In this document: positions 34,208-45,882 of the stretch, piece after piece
Position numbering within the stretch: position 1 is the stretch's first letter
Layout: every line of letters begins with the position of its first letter
Assembly (NCBI GenBank): GCA_947561585.1
Contig: CANNZV010002338.1
Span: 38,828 to 102,827, forward strand
Direction: 5' to 3'
Length of the DNA: 64,000 nt
Source: Caprella mutica
Taxonomy: Eukaryota > Arthropoda > Malacostraca > Amphipoda > Caprellidae
The notes under the pieces: generated by a model
Told to the model about the DNA's origin: nothing
What the model saw: the letters and a program-made list of their open reading frames with translations, nothing else
The model's database searches: none
Translations under genes and position numbers: made by a program

Positions 34208-34570
34208 ATCAAGAGGGTTTATATCTGGTGATGAAGAAAGAGGGTTTATGTCTGGTGATGAGGAAAGTGGGTTTATATTTGGTGATGAGGAAAGTGGGTT
34301 TATATCTGGTGATGAGGAGAGAGGGTTTATATCTAGTGATGAGGAGAGAGGGTTTATATCTGGTGATGGAGAAAGAGGGTTTATATCTGGTGATGAGGAA
34401 AGAGGGTTTATATCTGGTGATGGAGAAAGAGGGTTTATATCTGGTGATGAGCAAAGAGGGTTTATATCTGGTGATGGAGAAAGAGGGTTTATATCTGGTG
34501 ATGAGGAAAGAGGGCTTTTATCTGGTGATGAGGAAAGAGGGTTTATATCTGGTGATGGGGAAAGACGTTC
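34208..34570 (+). repeat. 27-bp satellite array (about 13 copies)
   Basis: Unit GGTGATGAGGAAAGAGGG plus TTTATATCT. GAGGAA and GGAGAA variants alternate in places, giving a two-monomer pattern. The period is a multiple of three, so open frames of 81-135 codons exist on both strands and are not genes. Confidence 0.97.
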
Positions 34571-35060
34571 TTGAATTAATTAGGAACATTGTCTTAGAAT
34601 CACTATTGCATTTATTATCACCGTTTAAGAGTTAGAATCTTCCAAAATGACCATCGTTTTTGCAAATAATTAATACCTAGTCTCCTAAATGTTTGTACTA
34701 AGACATCTGAATTGATATTTTGATGAATAACGTACAGTGAACATTTGACAAATTCACTTGTCTTCCAAAATTTGTGGTAAAATGTCTAACGAATAATAAA
34801 TGATGATAGTATTAACTAATTTCGAGGCTCTGAAACCTAAGTCTCTTCTCTCACATTTTGATAGTCCTTTCGATCAGATGTATACTCAGATTCAGAAAAT
34901 ACCTAAGGTATAGTAACTATACTTATATAGCTTTAAAGTAGCTATATTTATTGATAAAGTTGTAGGAATTTTACTTTTAGTTCTTAGTACTTTTAGAAAT
35001 AATGGAACAATATTTTTTTAATATGAAAGTATAGTTCAATATCGATGAAACATTGGGCTA
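34571..35060. other. AT-rich spacer, no gene seen
   Basis: No coding or element signal recognised. Confidence 0.5.
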
Positions 35061-35274
35061 TACAGGATGACCCACAAGAAAGTGTAGCCAACTCATAATT
35101 AATTTCAATATCGTACCTGTATATTTATAATTAGTTGAAAAGTGAGAGGAAGTAAATTTAAAAATTAGATTTTTTTCATGTATCCATTCTACCACCGTCA
35201 TCGCTTAAAGTTGTACGTGTACAATATTTATATAAATTAAAACTCGGGTTCACGTTTTTGTGGGTCACCCTGTA
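35061..35274 (+). mobile_element. TACAGGGTGACCC MITE, copy 4
   Basis: TACAGGATGACCCACAAGAA at the left, TTTTTGTGGGTCACCCTGTA at the right, TA at both ends, and the shared CCATTCTACCACCGTCAT core. Confidence 0.9.
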
Positions 35275-36097
35275 TAAACCACTCAGGTCATAACTAATTT
35301 CAACTCCATAAAACAATTTTGCATAAAAATAATCATCGATACCATATCAATTAGGTTGATTGACATCTTTCAAGTGACCGAATCAGAACCTAACTACCGA
35401 AGTCTAATATTGATGAGACTCCATTAGTGAATCATAGCGTATCAGCTATTAAATATTTCACCAAATGCAATTAACAATCTATACGAGTTAATTAAGTTAA
35501 TTTAGATACAGGTGATAGGTTTGTGGTACCTGAACAGTGACGATAAAATTTATGGAAATTAATTCTCCACGGCAAGCTATTCTAAGTAAAGAATGAAATG
35601 ACTGAAAAAGTTAAGATATCATATGAATGATATTATTTTTAATGAAAAAATATAGTATGTTTAAAAAAATAATAGAAGAAATTAATGAATTATATATTAA
35701 CATGTACTAAAAGATCAAGAAACAAGAAAGTACGGTATTTTTTATACTGTTTATATAAAAGCACCATTAATAGCCGATATCAAATTAACAAAAAATTACT
35801 TGGCATATTAATTATTTTACCTTTTTAACAGTTAAAATACATGCATGCTGCGTGATAAAATGTAATTTAACATAATTAACAATGTTAAAAAAATTACCCC
35901 ATCAAATAATATATTTTTTCTTTACAGGTATGTTTAGCGCCTTCAAGTTCATCCCACACAGAATATTGTAGAGTCAATCGTGAGTAAGAAAATAAATAAA
36001 TATTGTATATATGTTCTTCACCGTAAAAGTTGGTCATAAAATATTTTTTGTACCAGGAGAAATTAATGCGAGATATGTTTCACTCTAATTCGTTGTC
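35275..36097. other. No gene seen
   Basis: AT-rich spacer; a somewhat balanced patch at 35280-35580 has no coding support. Confidence 0.5.
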
Positions 36098-36362
36098 AGA
36101 AGTGTGAGTTGTAATAAGAGCGAGATATGCCTGTACTAATAAGAGCGAGGCATGCCTGTATTTATAATAAGGGGAACGTCCCACACTTATTAGACTGTTA
36201 TAAGTGTGAGTTGTAATAATAGCGGGGTATGCCTGCACTTAGAATAGATGTGGGTGTGCCTGTACTAATATGAGCGAGGTATGCCTGTACTAATAAGAGC
36301 GAGGTTTGTCTTTACTAATAATATCGAGGAATGCCTGTACTAATAATAGCGAGGTTTGCCTG
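36098..36362 (+). repeat. GAGGTATGCCTGTACTAATA tandem-expanded repeat
   Basis: Irregular 25-30 bp units of AATAAGAGCGAGGTATGCCT then GTACT. The first part (36160-36240) retains a longer dispersed sequence also found at 10105-10185, and the rest is a tandem expansion of its GGTATGCCTGTA segment. Two overlapping 60-codon frames at 36306-36538 begin in this array and are not supported. Confidence 0.85.
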
Positions 36363-36711
36363 TACTTTATCTCCTACATAAACCTCATCCTTGTCAACAG
36401 CAGCAAAATCCCTCACTTCTCCAGTGCATTAGTCACAATTCCCTCCCTCTTCTGGCGGAAAAATCTCCGTGGATTTTTACCCCGATGATATTTTATGTGG
36501 AGACCATGTCACCTGATCCTCAGAGTGATTTCCCGTAGAAGTAATGTGAGAAGAGCAGAGAAATTTTACCTCTTGAACTTTCACTTCGTATTATTAGAGA
36601 ATAATGAAAAAAGGATGCATTGATTTATATTTCAGGCCTCGGGAGAGAATGTTTTGACAGAATTAAGTTCTGCGATTGGATTAAAAAATGTAAACGTCAT
36701 GGGTGCATCGT
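36363..36711. other. No gene seen
   Basis: Balanced composition between 36370 and 36540, without domain or splice evidence. Confidence 0.45.
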
Positions 36712-36983
36712 GGTAAAGAAAACTACTGAGTTATGAAGCACTCGAGTTATGAAGCACCTGAATTATGAAATGCACCTAAGTTATGGAGTTCTGAGTTATG
36801 AAGCACTCGAGTAATGGGGACCTCAATTATGAAATGCACATGAGTTATGAAGTAGTTTATATTATAGAAAATTTAATGCTTCAAAAGTAATCATAGAAAA
36901 CTAACTAGTGCACCCAAGGTATGAAGTGGCTCTGAGTTATGATGGAACCCATACTTCATAACTCAGGAGTTTCTTTTTACTGT
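36712..36983 (+). mobile_element. CTGAGTTATGAAG element
   Basis: GGTAAAGAAAACTACTGAGT at the left pairs with ACTCAGGAGTTTCTTTTTAC at the right, and CTTCATAACTCAGGAG mirrors the CTGAGTTATGAAG repeats. About seven direct repeats in the left half; internal AATCATAGAAAACTAAC. Confidence 0.88.
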
Positions 36984-37928
36984 TTGGTGACTGAGTTATG
37001 TGTGCAACGTTGTACTGGTTTGTCAATGAATTAAAATGTTTACACGTTTTCAAGTGAAATATTTGTACGATTTCTTATTCTAGAGCAGTTATTTTTAATT
37101 TACAGTATACAATGTATAATAAAATTCCAAGTTATTCAGCGGATGATTATAATCTAATCTAAGATAACTGATTAAACAAAAACAAGTTTGTGGATTTTAC
37201 TATTCGCAAATCACCATTGTATGTTTATCTAAGTAAACGCTCATGCCATGGATTCGACAAAACTGCCTTTGTTGAAGTAAATTCGAATGCTAACCTTTTT
37301 TCACTCTCTCGTCCAGACATTTTCTGGAATATGACCTCTGGGCCAAATCTTTCTGAAAATCTATCCGTACATTAAAAGAAACATAAATACATACATGTGA
37401 TATATATTAAGAAACATGGAATTTGCTTGTTAAAACACACTGTCAACTGGAAGAAAGAAAGTTGTGCGTGTCCCAGCCTACTTTATGAAGAATCTGGAAC
37501 CATCAATCTGAGAGGAGACATGAAGCTAAAAAGTACTGAGACAATAAATCAAGATGAAGACACATGGGAACTAATGAATCTTGCGCCTTCTTAACTTAGG
37601 CAAAAAGATGGGAGGTTGTTTGTGATTCTGCTGTCTACAGGGATTCTCCGGACTGATTCTTGACAGACTCAGAATATTATAGTAGCTTGAATTTCAAGTA
37701 GATTGTTGCATTGCGAAATTGTAGCTATTCTGCATTTGGATGCAGAGTTGAATAAAGCAAATCTGTCATTTACTGGAGTTCATGTTTCAATATTATGATG
37801 ATTCTATCCATTCACTGGCTTAGAATACTATGAAATGTTGAAATGATAATCAAAACTGATTAACTTAATTTAGTTTATCAAATTAATAATTTTATAAATA
37901 GTTTTTATAATAGTTTTTGTAAATAGTT
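36984..37928. other. No gene seen; low-repeat island at about 37180-37760
   Basis: The 37180-37760 patch contains two adjoining short frames, 37190-37375 (61 codons) and 37397-37594 (65 codons), in different frames and separated by an AT-rich 20 bp. No domain is recognised and no convincing splice pair joins them, so I do not call a gene. Confidence 0.4.
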
Positions 37929-38146
37929 CTATCAAATAATAGAGTCCCTGCATGATGGTAATTTCTCAAATCACAGTTTTCTAATTAATTTCCTATCATT
38001 TACAAATCTTAGAAATTTGTCATCGTATACTCAGACCAATAATGAAATATCTACAAACATTACAGTTAGTGAAATACATATTTGAAAATCTGCAATTATT
38101 AATCTGTCAATAAATCATCACAGTTACACTTTTTCTGACTGTACAA
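37929..38146 (+). mobile_element. MITE whose ends equal the 32-bp satellite monomer, copy 2
   Basis: Left CTATCAAATAATAGAGTCCC then TGCATGATGG; right ATCATCACAGTTACACTTTT then TCTGACTGTACA. The right end is the satellite monomer of 1-448 (ATCATCACAGTGACTCTTTT) and the left end is its inverted counterpart, so the monomer is the terminal inverted repeat. Internal TCATCGTATACTCAGACCAA is shared with 32660 and 11230. Confidence 0.82.
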
Positions 38147-40336
38147 CAGTAATCATTTTTTGCATTTGTTTCCATTTTTAGCATCCCGATGAACTTTACG
38201 AAAAATGAGTTAAATGTTTTTGTACTAAGAAAATTTAGTATTAATTTTGTTTATAACGGTTTTTAGTAAACCTATTTAATTTATTTAGTAGAAGAGACAA
38301 TCTGACGGAAATTTAAGAGTGGCACCTTATTTTCCTCGTGGGCATTGTCGCAGACTGCTGATAAGTCACTTTGTTCATGGAGCCACTTCCCTGTCTGACT
38401 GCTTCTTCCAGTCCCTTGTACCTAATTTCCTTATGAAATCGGTGATATTGCCTTTGGCTCCTCAATAATCTATGTACGGAAAATTTTGAACCCTATTTAT
38501 TTGTATTGTATTCAGGTATACAGATGATATATTTTAAACAAAGCTATAATATTTTAATAAAAATTATAATTATAATTTTATTTCAAATGAATCACAAGAT
38601 TTTAACTCAAGAATGTCTCTATGAATAAATAAAAACGATGTTGGAATTTCAAAAACTATTAACTTTTAATTACACTCAAATTAGAATAAATAAATTGATG
38701 TATGTATATATAATAATATATACCATATATGGAGAAATTACACCAATACAATGAATATATGTTACATAGTGTCTAAATTTACTTCTACATCATGACTTTC
38801 ACTTCAAAAGGACACAGCAAATGAATTAAATTAGTGTTGAATATACGGTCAAAGAACAAGAACGTCGACATAGTAACTAATCTTACAATATAAACAGTGA
38901 AACTATATTTGACCCATTGTTGTTATTTCCATGTATGAATTCAATTTATTCAGCCGTGAATAATAAGAGAATTTATTATTAAATTTATAGTTTTCAATTT
39001 TCGAAATTGAATTTGTGGCCGAAATTGTCACGAATTATCGGGCTAGAAAAGTGCGGGTGTGAGTTGAAAACATATCAGAGGGAATATGAATGGATTGGTG
39101 GGAGGAACTGATTGGATTAGGGGAGAATTATTACTTCTAAATATTCCATCAAAAACTACGATATGTGAATAAAGTATTAGATTCGTTTGATATGAATGGA
39201 AATTATGATAGCGAGGTGAAAGAGTAGGCACTTGATGCTGCTATGGATTCTGAATTAGTTGAAATTTTATATTTATGGTATGATTAACGCTAGGTGATCA
39301 TGAATGAGGCAGAACGTTAAAATGTTTCTAACATAACAATCATTCTGTCATTCGTTGGAGGTTTACAAAACATATTTCTATAACATTACTAGAATATGAT
39401 AATCTGCTAATTTTATTCAGATGAAAAAATAAAAATACTTAATTTTGAAAATCTCTAATTACTAAAAAAAACACCATATGACATTATCAAATTTCTTGTT
39501 CATTTTCGCGAAAACTGAATTTATGCTTTTTTTCCACTATCCACCTCATTACTATGTTTACATTTTAATACAATGACCAAGATATGCTATATAATTGACT
39601 TAGATCTCATTGAGTGAAAGATGGAACTTAACTTTCTGACGTAGACTTTAAGTGGCTTCGATTAAAACTGCCTCCGATGACTGAAGAAACCAAGGCCACA
39701 ATGGCACTGTATTCTCAAACCCAAAGAACAATTTTACTGACAGATGTTCTAATTTCTCTAAATCTTCACAATGCCACTTGGTGTGAAACTAGTAAACTAG
39801 CAACATTTTAGCGATGGTTATTTTTGTTGGGTTCTGACGACATGAGAAGAGACCTTAGAGGTTTTCTTCTGGTCTGCTTTTGACGGGGCAGGAATGATAA
39901 TTGCTTAACGAGGAGACAGCAGACTTGATGGAAACTTTGGTTTCAATTAGGTAGCTCATTATGGCGGGATTCGAAACGATTCCTGCTGTCACTAGATACG
40001 TTTTCTATCGATTATAAACGTCCAACCAAGAAATGTGAATAAGTGACATTCGATTTGGCACTCAAGTTTCGAAATATCGTAGTCGATGTTCGAAACCCAT
40101 CCCAATCTACCAAACATTTTAATTGCTGTTATGAAACATATATTGTATTCACTGATAAAAAAAAGACAACACATTTCAAAATAGTTCAGTCGATGTTAAG
40201 ATAACATACATTGTTGAGATATTTCACAATATCTCATTTACAAAAAATTAAAATTATGAAATTTTATTTGAGACATCAAATAACTTATTAAATTACAACG
40301 AAACAATTATAACATTGCAGTTGATTCAGCACCTTC
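38147..40336. other. No gene seen; low-repeat island at about 39600-39990
   Basis: AT-rich for most of its length. Short unsupported minus-strand frames at 39043-39231 and 39992-40174. The 39600-39990 region is more balanced and repeat-free. Confidence 0.45.
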
Positions 40337-40895
40337 AAGTTACTCTTCAGATCAGTTAATTCAGTTCATTTTACAGTTACTCTTCAGATCAGTTAAATCA
40401 GTTCATTTTACAGTTACTCTTCAGATCAGTTAATTCAGTTCATTTTACAGTTACTCTTCAGATCAGTTAATTCAGTTCATTTTACAGTTACTCTTCAGAT
40501 CAGTTAATTCAGTTCATTTTACAGTTACTCTTCAGATCAGTTAATTCAGTTCATTTTACAGTTACTCTTCAGATCAGTTAATTCAGTTCATTTTACAGTT
40601 ACTCTTCAGATCAGTTAATTCAGTTCATTTTACAGTTACTCTTCAAATCAGTTAATTCAGTTCATTTTACAGTTACTCTTCAGATCAGTTAATTCAGTTC
40701 ATTTTACAATTACTCTTCAGATCAGTTAATTCAGTTCATTTTACAGTTACTCTTCAGATCAGTTAATTCAATTCATTTCACAGTTACTCTTCAGATCAGT
40801 TAATTCAGTTCATTTTACAGTTACTCTTCAGATCAGTTAATTCAGTTCATTTTACAGTTACTCTTCAGATCAGTTAATTCAATTCATTTCACACT
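40337..40895 (+). repeat. 37-bp satellite array (about 15 copies)
   Basis: Unit AGTTACTCTTCAGATCAGTT plus AATTCAGTTCATTTTAC. Very homogeneous. The CAATTCATTTCACA variant closes two separate blocks (about 40765-40785 and 40880-40893), suggesting duplication of a three- to four-unit block. Confidence 0.97.
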
Positions 40896-42149
40896 AGAGT
40901 CAGGTCTTGCTACTCTAGGAGGAGTAACAGCTGAGATTCATCGTCAGGGGGAATGTAGCGGCCTCCTAAGTTAAAATAAGTTTAGAGTGCCAAAATATAT
41001 CAAATTTATTCCAGGTTTGCATATGCGAAATAAGGACCACTGAATAGGTTCCCCATGTTCCATTCTAATACCGTGAAGACCTAAATTCATATTGCAGACA
41101 CCGAGACCATAAATATAATTTCAACGAGAACTTCCATACAATAAATACATGCTATGTTAGAGAAATGAATTTAAGATAATTAGTCGGATGAAGTTATAAT
41201 TTAATAGAGGGATAACCGACTTTAAAATGAATTAATCAATGTATAGTATCCATGCAAAATATTTTTACAATAACATGATAATATTTTTCAGATACTACCA
41301 GTTAAATTTTAGTCTTTATAAGGAATGCTTTCAGCCAAATATAAGATCATAACAGGCTCCATCACTTGCTGCGATTATCCAATTAAAATAATTCGAATTT
41401 GCAATTCAAATTATTGTAATTACCCAATTCAGTTCATTTGAATTATCCAATTCAAATGAATTTAAATTAACCAATACATCATTGAATATCTCAATCACAA
41501 TAATTAGTAAAGCAACAAAGATGCAAAACATCCTCCTTCACAAAAGAACCCAAACATTTTTATGAGTCCTGTATCGAACACAAGCTTTGTTATCTCGCGT
41601 ACCATTGATACAATCTTCTATTTCTGGTTGAGTTTTTGGAGCAGGAGCAAATCCGTTGGTATTTGAGACAACGCATTCTCCGGTATCGGCGGGCGGGCAC
41701 CATTACCGTGATTATGAGCGGTGTAGGGCGGCATTGCCGCTAATAGGCAGATTGGCTGCTACTGAATGGAGGAAGGCTCTTTCGAAGCAAAATACACACA
41801 TTGATCCGATGTAACGAGGGAAAACGTGTAGGCTTAGGGGGATTAAGAGGCTTTATGGAGTCATTTTACCAGTACTTTTCTCTCTGTTTTAAAGAATTGA
41901 GAAAATAGTTTATTGTTAAATATTGAATGAGTATTTTCCATTGTTTATAATATCTGATTTGAAAGTTATGTTGAGTTTTTTTTTATCAGGGATGCTTAGG
42001 TAGAATTGAAGCTCTACAATAACTTTATCTGTGAATTTTAAAGCTTTTTCATTTTGATATAACACTGCTGATAAATACTCATTATTAATAATTTAATTAA
42101 GACATGTATTTCCAAACGATTCATAATAAGAACAGTCCCTCAGAGCATA
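40896..42149. other. No gene seen; GC-rich island at about 41620-41850
   Basis: The island is the most GC-rich non-repeat sequence in the window (it includes GTATCGGCGGGCGGGCACC and AGGGCGGCATTGCCGC). No open frame or splice pair; conserved regulatory sequence is one possibility. The remainder is AT-rich. Confidence 0.5.
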
Positions 42150-42310
42150 CCTTTGCCGTCTCTTACAAATGACCTCGACCATCCAATATTACTTGAGTAA
42201 TGACCTTGACCTTTGCCAATTCGCTCCCAAAATTCAATCAAATGGCTCTTGGATAAGGACAAACCGTAGCACAAAAAGTTTCAAGCAAATTGGTTGAATA
42301 CTTTTTGAGT
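42150..42310 (+). repeat. Possible dispersed repeat fragment (TGACCTTGACCTTTG type)
   Basis: AATGACCTTGACCTTTGCC, then AAGTTTCAAGCAAATTGGTT, then GAATACTTTTTGAGTTATG. I recall similar word order in dispersed repeats of other invertebrate genomes, but no second copy is present here, so the call is tentative. It is followed by an (AATAACAAGATT)n tract to about 42380. Confidence 0.35.
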
Positions 42311-42477
42311 TATGCGAATAACAAGATTAATAATAACAAGATTAATAACAAGATTAATAATAACAAGATTAATAATAAATCCGACCTAAACATAACATTC
42401 CGCAATTTTTGCGTAGGTAATAATTAATTCCTTTCTTATGAACGATATATTTTCCTAATGAATAATCAACATTATGT

Positions 42478-42700
42478 CAAGCTACAAACATTTTCCAAGT
42501 TGTTTCAAACATTTGCCAAGTTGTTTCTTCTAACATTTGTTGTTTCAAACAATTGCCAAGTTGTTTCAAACATTTCCCAAGTTGTTACTTCTAACATTTG
42601 TTGTTTCAAACATTTCCCAAGTTGTTTCTTCAAACATTTGCCAAATTGTTATTTCAAACATTTGTTGTTTCAAACATTTGTTGTTCCAAACACTTATTGT
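42478..42700 (+). repeat. CAAACATTTGCCAAGTTGTT tandem array
   Basis: 19-bp subunits (TTTCAAACATTTGCCAAGT) grouped in roughly 57-bp trios with the TTCTAACATTTGTTG variant. The period being a multiple of three explains the 82- and 70-codon frames over it. Confidence 0.9.
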
Positions 42701-43439
42701 TGTTAGAAGCAAACACACCTCAGGTTTCTTTCATCTGCTCACACTGTGACATTTTAGGGCATATTTAGGCTGTTTAGGGCCTAATTAATTACAAGACTGA
42801 GAGTGGAGTTAAGGGACAAAATAGAGAGTGAACAGGCTAGGGAAAAAATAAGAAAATTAATTTGTTTCCTTTACAGAAGAATTTTTGCCCGACAAGATTT
42901 TCCCTGAATAATTTGATACTGAAAAATTTCTTATATCTAAATGCAAATAAAGATAGAACCATTGAATAATGTTTGTTTTATTATAAGTATCCATTACCAT
43001 AGACCAGTTTCTTTAATTTTAAATATATTTCAAATCTGATATAGAATTGTATAAATAAATTAGTTATATTATCCTAAGAGTGAGGGAAGATTTTAATCTA
43101 TAAAAATACTTTATTCAGTATTTATGATTCATATCAGGGAACGAAGAATAGAATTTCCTGTACACCAAATATCATTTACCTCCTCGAAAATAACTCTCAG
43201 AAGCTTTTTGGAGCTACAGCAAAAGTTTCAGTCACAAGGCCACCGTCAACACTTGTCCAAGAAAACTTCTCACCACCGAATTCACGTCGAATTAGAGTCT
43301 AAAGCTCAGATCTTGGAGCACATTTCACCAAAGTGTTGGGAGTTGTACAGCAATTTATCGAAACTTGGGAAACCAATTTGAGAAAAAGTGTCAGGGAGTA
43401 AAACTTCAGCAGTTTGGTCTTCGGATATTGTCTCTCAGG
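42701..43439. other. No gene seen
   Basis: Contains an 85-codon frame (43124-43381) without recognisable domain, in balanced sequence just before the 53-bp array. Confidence 0.45.
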
Positions 43440-44792
43440 TTTGGAACTGACAACTAGACAGACCAATATGGAGAGATTAGGTCTGTAAAGAGAGAAAAGA
43501 TGACAACTGGATAGACCAATATGGAGAGATTAGATCTGTAAAGAGAGAGAAGATGACAACTAGACAGACCAATATGGAGAGATTAGATCTGTAAAGAGAG
43601 AGAAGATGACAACTAGACAGACCAATATGGAGAGATTAGATCTGTAAAGAGAGAGAAGATGACAACTAGACAGACCAATATGGAGAGAATAGGTCTGTAA
43701 AGAGAGAGAAGATGACAACTAGACAGACCAATATGGAGAGAATAGGTCTGTAAAGAGAGAGAAGATTACAACTAGACAGACCAATATAGAGGGATTAGAT
43801 CTGTAAAGAGAGAGAAGATGATAACTAGACAGACCAATATGGAGAGATTAGATCTGTAAAGAGAGAGAAGATGACAACTAGACAGACCAATATGGAGAGA
43901 TTAGATCTGTAAAGAGAGAGAAGATGACAACTAGACAGACCAATATGGAGAGATTAGGTCTGTAAAGAGAGAGAAGATGACAACTAGACAGACCAATATG
44001 GAGAGAATAGGTCTGTAAAGAGAGAGAAGATTACAACTAGACAGACCAATATGGAGAGATTAGATCTGTAAAGAGAGAGAAGATGACAACTAGACAGATC
44101 AATATGGAGAGATTAGGTCTGTAAAGAGAGAGAAGATGACAACTAGACAGACCATTATGGAGAGATTAGATCTGTAAAGAGAGAGAAGATGACAAATAGA
44201 CAGACCAATATGGAGAGATTAGGTCTGTAAAGAGAGAAAAGATGACAACTAGACAGACCAATATGGAGAGATTAGATCTGTAAAGAGAGAGAAGATGACA
44301 ACTAGACAGACCAATATGGAGAGATTAGGTCTGTAAAGAGAGAGAAGATGACAACTAGACAGACCAATATGGAGAGAATAGGTCTGTAAAGAGAGAGAAG
44401 ATGACAACTAGATAGACCAATATGGAGAGATTAGATCTGTAAAGAGAGAGAAGATGACAAATAGACAGACCAATATGGAGAGAATAGGTCTGTAAAGAGA
44501 GAGAAGATGACAACTAGACAGAACAATATGGAGAGATTAGGTCTGTAAAGAGAGAGAAGATGACAACTAGACAGACCAATATGGAGAGATTAGGTCTGTA
44601 AAGAGAGAGAGGATGACAACTAGACAGACCAATATGGAGAGAATAGATCTAAAGAGAGAAAAGATGACAACTAGACAGACCAATATGGAGAGATTAGGTC
44701 TGTAAAGAGAGAGAAAAGATGACAACTAGACAGACCAATATGGAGAGATTAGATCTGTAAAGAGAGAGAGGATGACAACTAGACAGACCAAT
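43440..44792 (+). repeat. 53-bp satellite array (about 25 copies)
   Basis: Unit GACAACTAGACAGACCAATA, TGGAGAGATTAGATCTGTAA, AGAGAGAGAAGAT. Variants AGGTCTG/AGATCTG and GAATAG/GATTAG are mixed. A GATTACAACT variant following GAATAGGTCTG occurs twice, 265 bp (five units) apart, hinting at block duplication. Confidence 0.97.
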
Positions 44793-45379
44793 AATAGCTA
44801 CAAATATTTTAATTCTATTTCCAAATAAGTTATTGATGAAGTATTCAATTCCGGTATCTCCTTTAAATCTATTCCTGTCTGAGATCTATAGTTACCTATT
44901 TTAATATTGAGAGATTTAAAAAATCATTCGTTACTCACGACTAAAGGTAATTATATCGAATTGAATAATTCTTTCTCCCCTATAAGCGTTAAGAATACTG
45001 TTTGTTGTTTTTTCAGCAGAACCATTAACTTCTTTGACCTCTGTTGCCATTTCATTTCCTTTGGAGGTGCCACCTGCCGGCAAATCTTCAACTTACCAGC
45101 GGGAGACCAAACTCTTGTAGATCTTCGTACTGCGGTAGAACATAAGAAAATGAAACACGTGATAATGCTATTCTTAGCCTTGTTGTTTCTTCTTCTATGC
45201 TTGAATATATTCTTAATTGATAATCTTTCATACTTCCGTCTACCTTCAGAGTTTGTCTGCGTGTTCCATGTACCTTCAGAGTTTCGTCATCGTGTTCCAT
45301 GTACCTTTACTGTAGCTGAGACGTGAAGACCAAAGTAGTTTTTAGGAGTAATAACACAAGTCCATCAAACGAACTTTGA
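44793..45379. other. No gene called; acceptor-like site and hydrophobic frame
   Basis: A frame open from 44907 to 45326 (139 codons) lacks an ATG until about 45150. A polypyrimidine TTTGTTGTTTTTTCAG ends at about 45016 and could be a splice acceptor. The C-terminal part encodes a hydrophobic stretch (IMLFLALLFLLLCLNIFLI) and a short TACCTTCAGAGTTT direct repeat. No family is recognised and no donor or partner exon is visible. Confidence 0.3.
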
Positions 45380-45882
45380 ACGTCTCGAGTTATTGCTGCA
45401 AGTTAGGAAATACGAGCCAGAAATTGAATATTACTCTCCCATCAACTTATTCTGGGGCATTTATTTGGTACCATTCACATGCATTATATTTAATAATTTA
45501 TAATACATATGAAACACAAGAATTTATCTTTGCAGTATAGTAGAACTTCTCTATAATGAAATACTCTATAGTGAACAAATTTCAATCAGTCTGCTGTGAG
45601 TGACTATTAGTTTTATTATACTACTGGCCATTTTAGAGCAGACTAAAAAAAACTACTATAAAGGCTACTTCTGTACTCAGTATACTCATTCACTATATAT
45701 GATTTCTTACAGATTAGTTTCACCATACTCCAAAAACAAAGTCTTGTGTTTTTATGTATTATAAATTATTAAATTTAATGCATGTGAATGGTACCAAATA
45801 AAGGCCAAAGAATAAGTTGATGGGAGAGTAATATTCAATTTCTGGCTCGTATTTCCTAACTTGCAGCAATAACTCGTAACGT
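45380..45882. mobile_element. Element with 145-bp inverted repeats, carrying a nested MITE
   Basis: Left arm 45380-45527 (CGAGTTATTGCTGCAAGTTA, GGAAATACGAGCCAGAAATT, TGGTACCATTCACATGCATT) is the near-perfect reverse complement of 45737-45882. The loop is filled by a second element (45536-45676). No coding capacity. Confidence 0.92.
45536..45676. mobile_element. TIR MITE of the CTATAGTGAACAAA type, nested
   Basis: TATAGTAGAACTTCTCTATA at the left and TACTATAAAGGCTACTTCTG at the right, with an inner CAGTCTGCTGTGAG / AGAGCAGACT pair. Related to 1015-1174. Confidence 0.7.

Noticed and set aside
34209..34635. Frames with LVMRKEGLY / SGDEERGFI repeats
   Set aside because: 27-bp satellite with a period divisible by three; three frames open on two strands.
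42200..42220. TGACCTTGACCTTTG as a nuclear receptor response element
   Set aside because: Matches AGGTCA half-sites, but lies in what may be a dispersed repeat fragment; a functional site cannot be argued from sequence alone.
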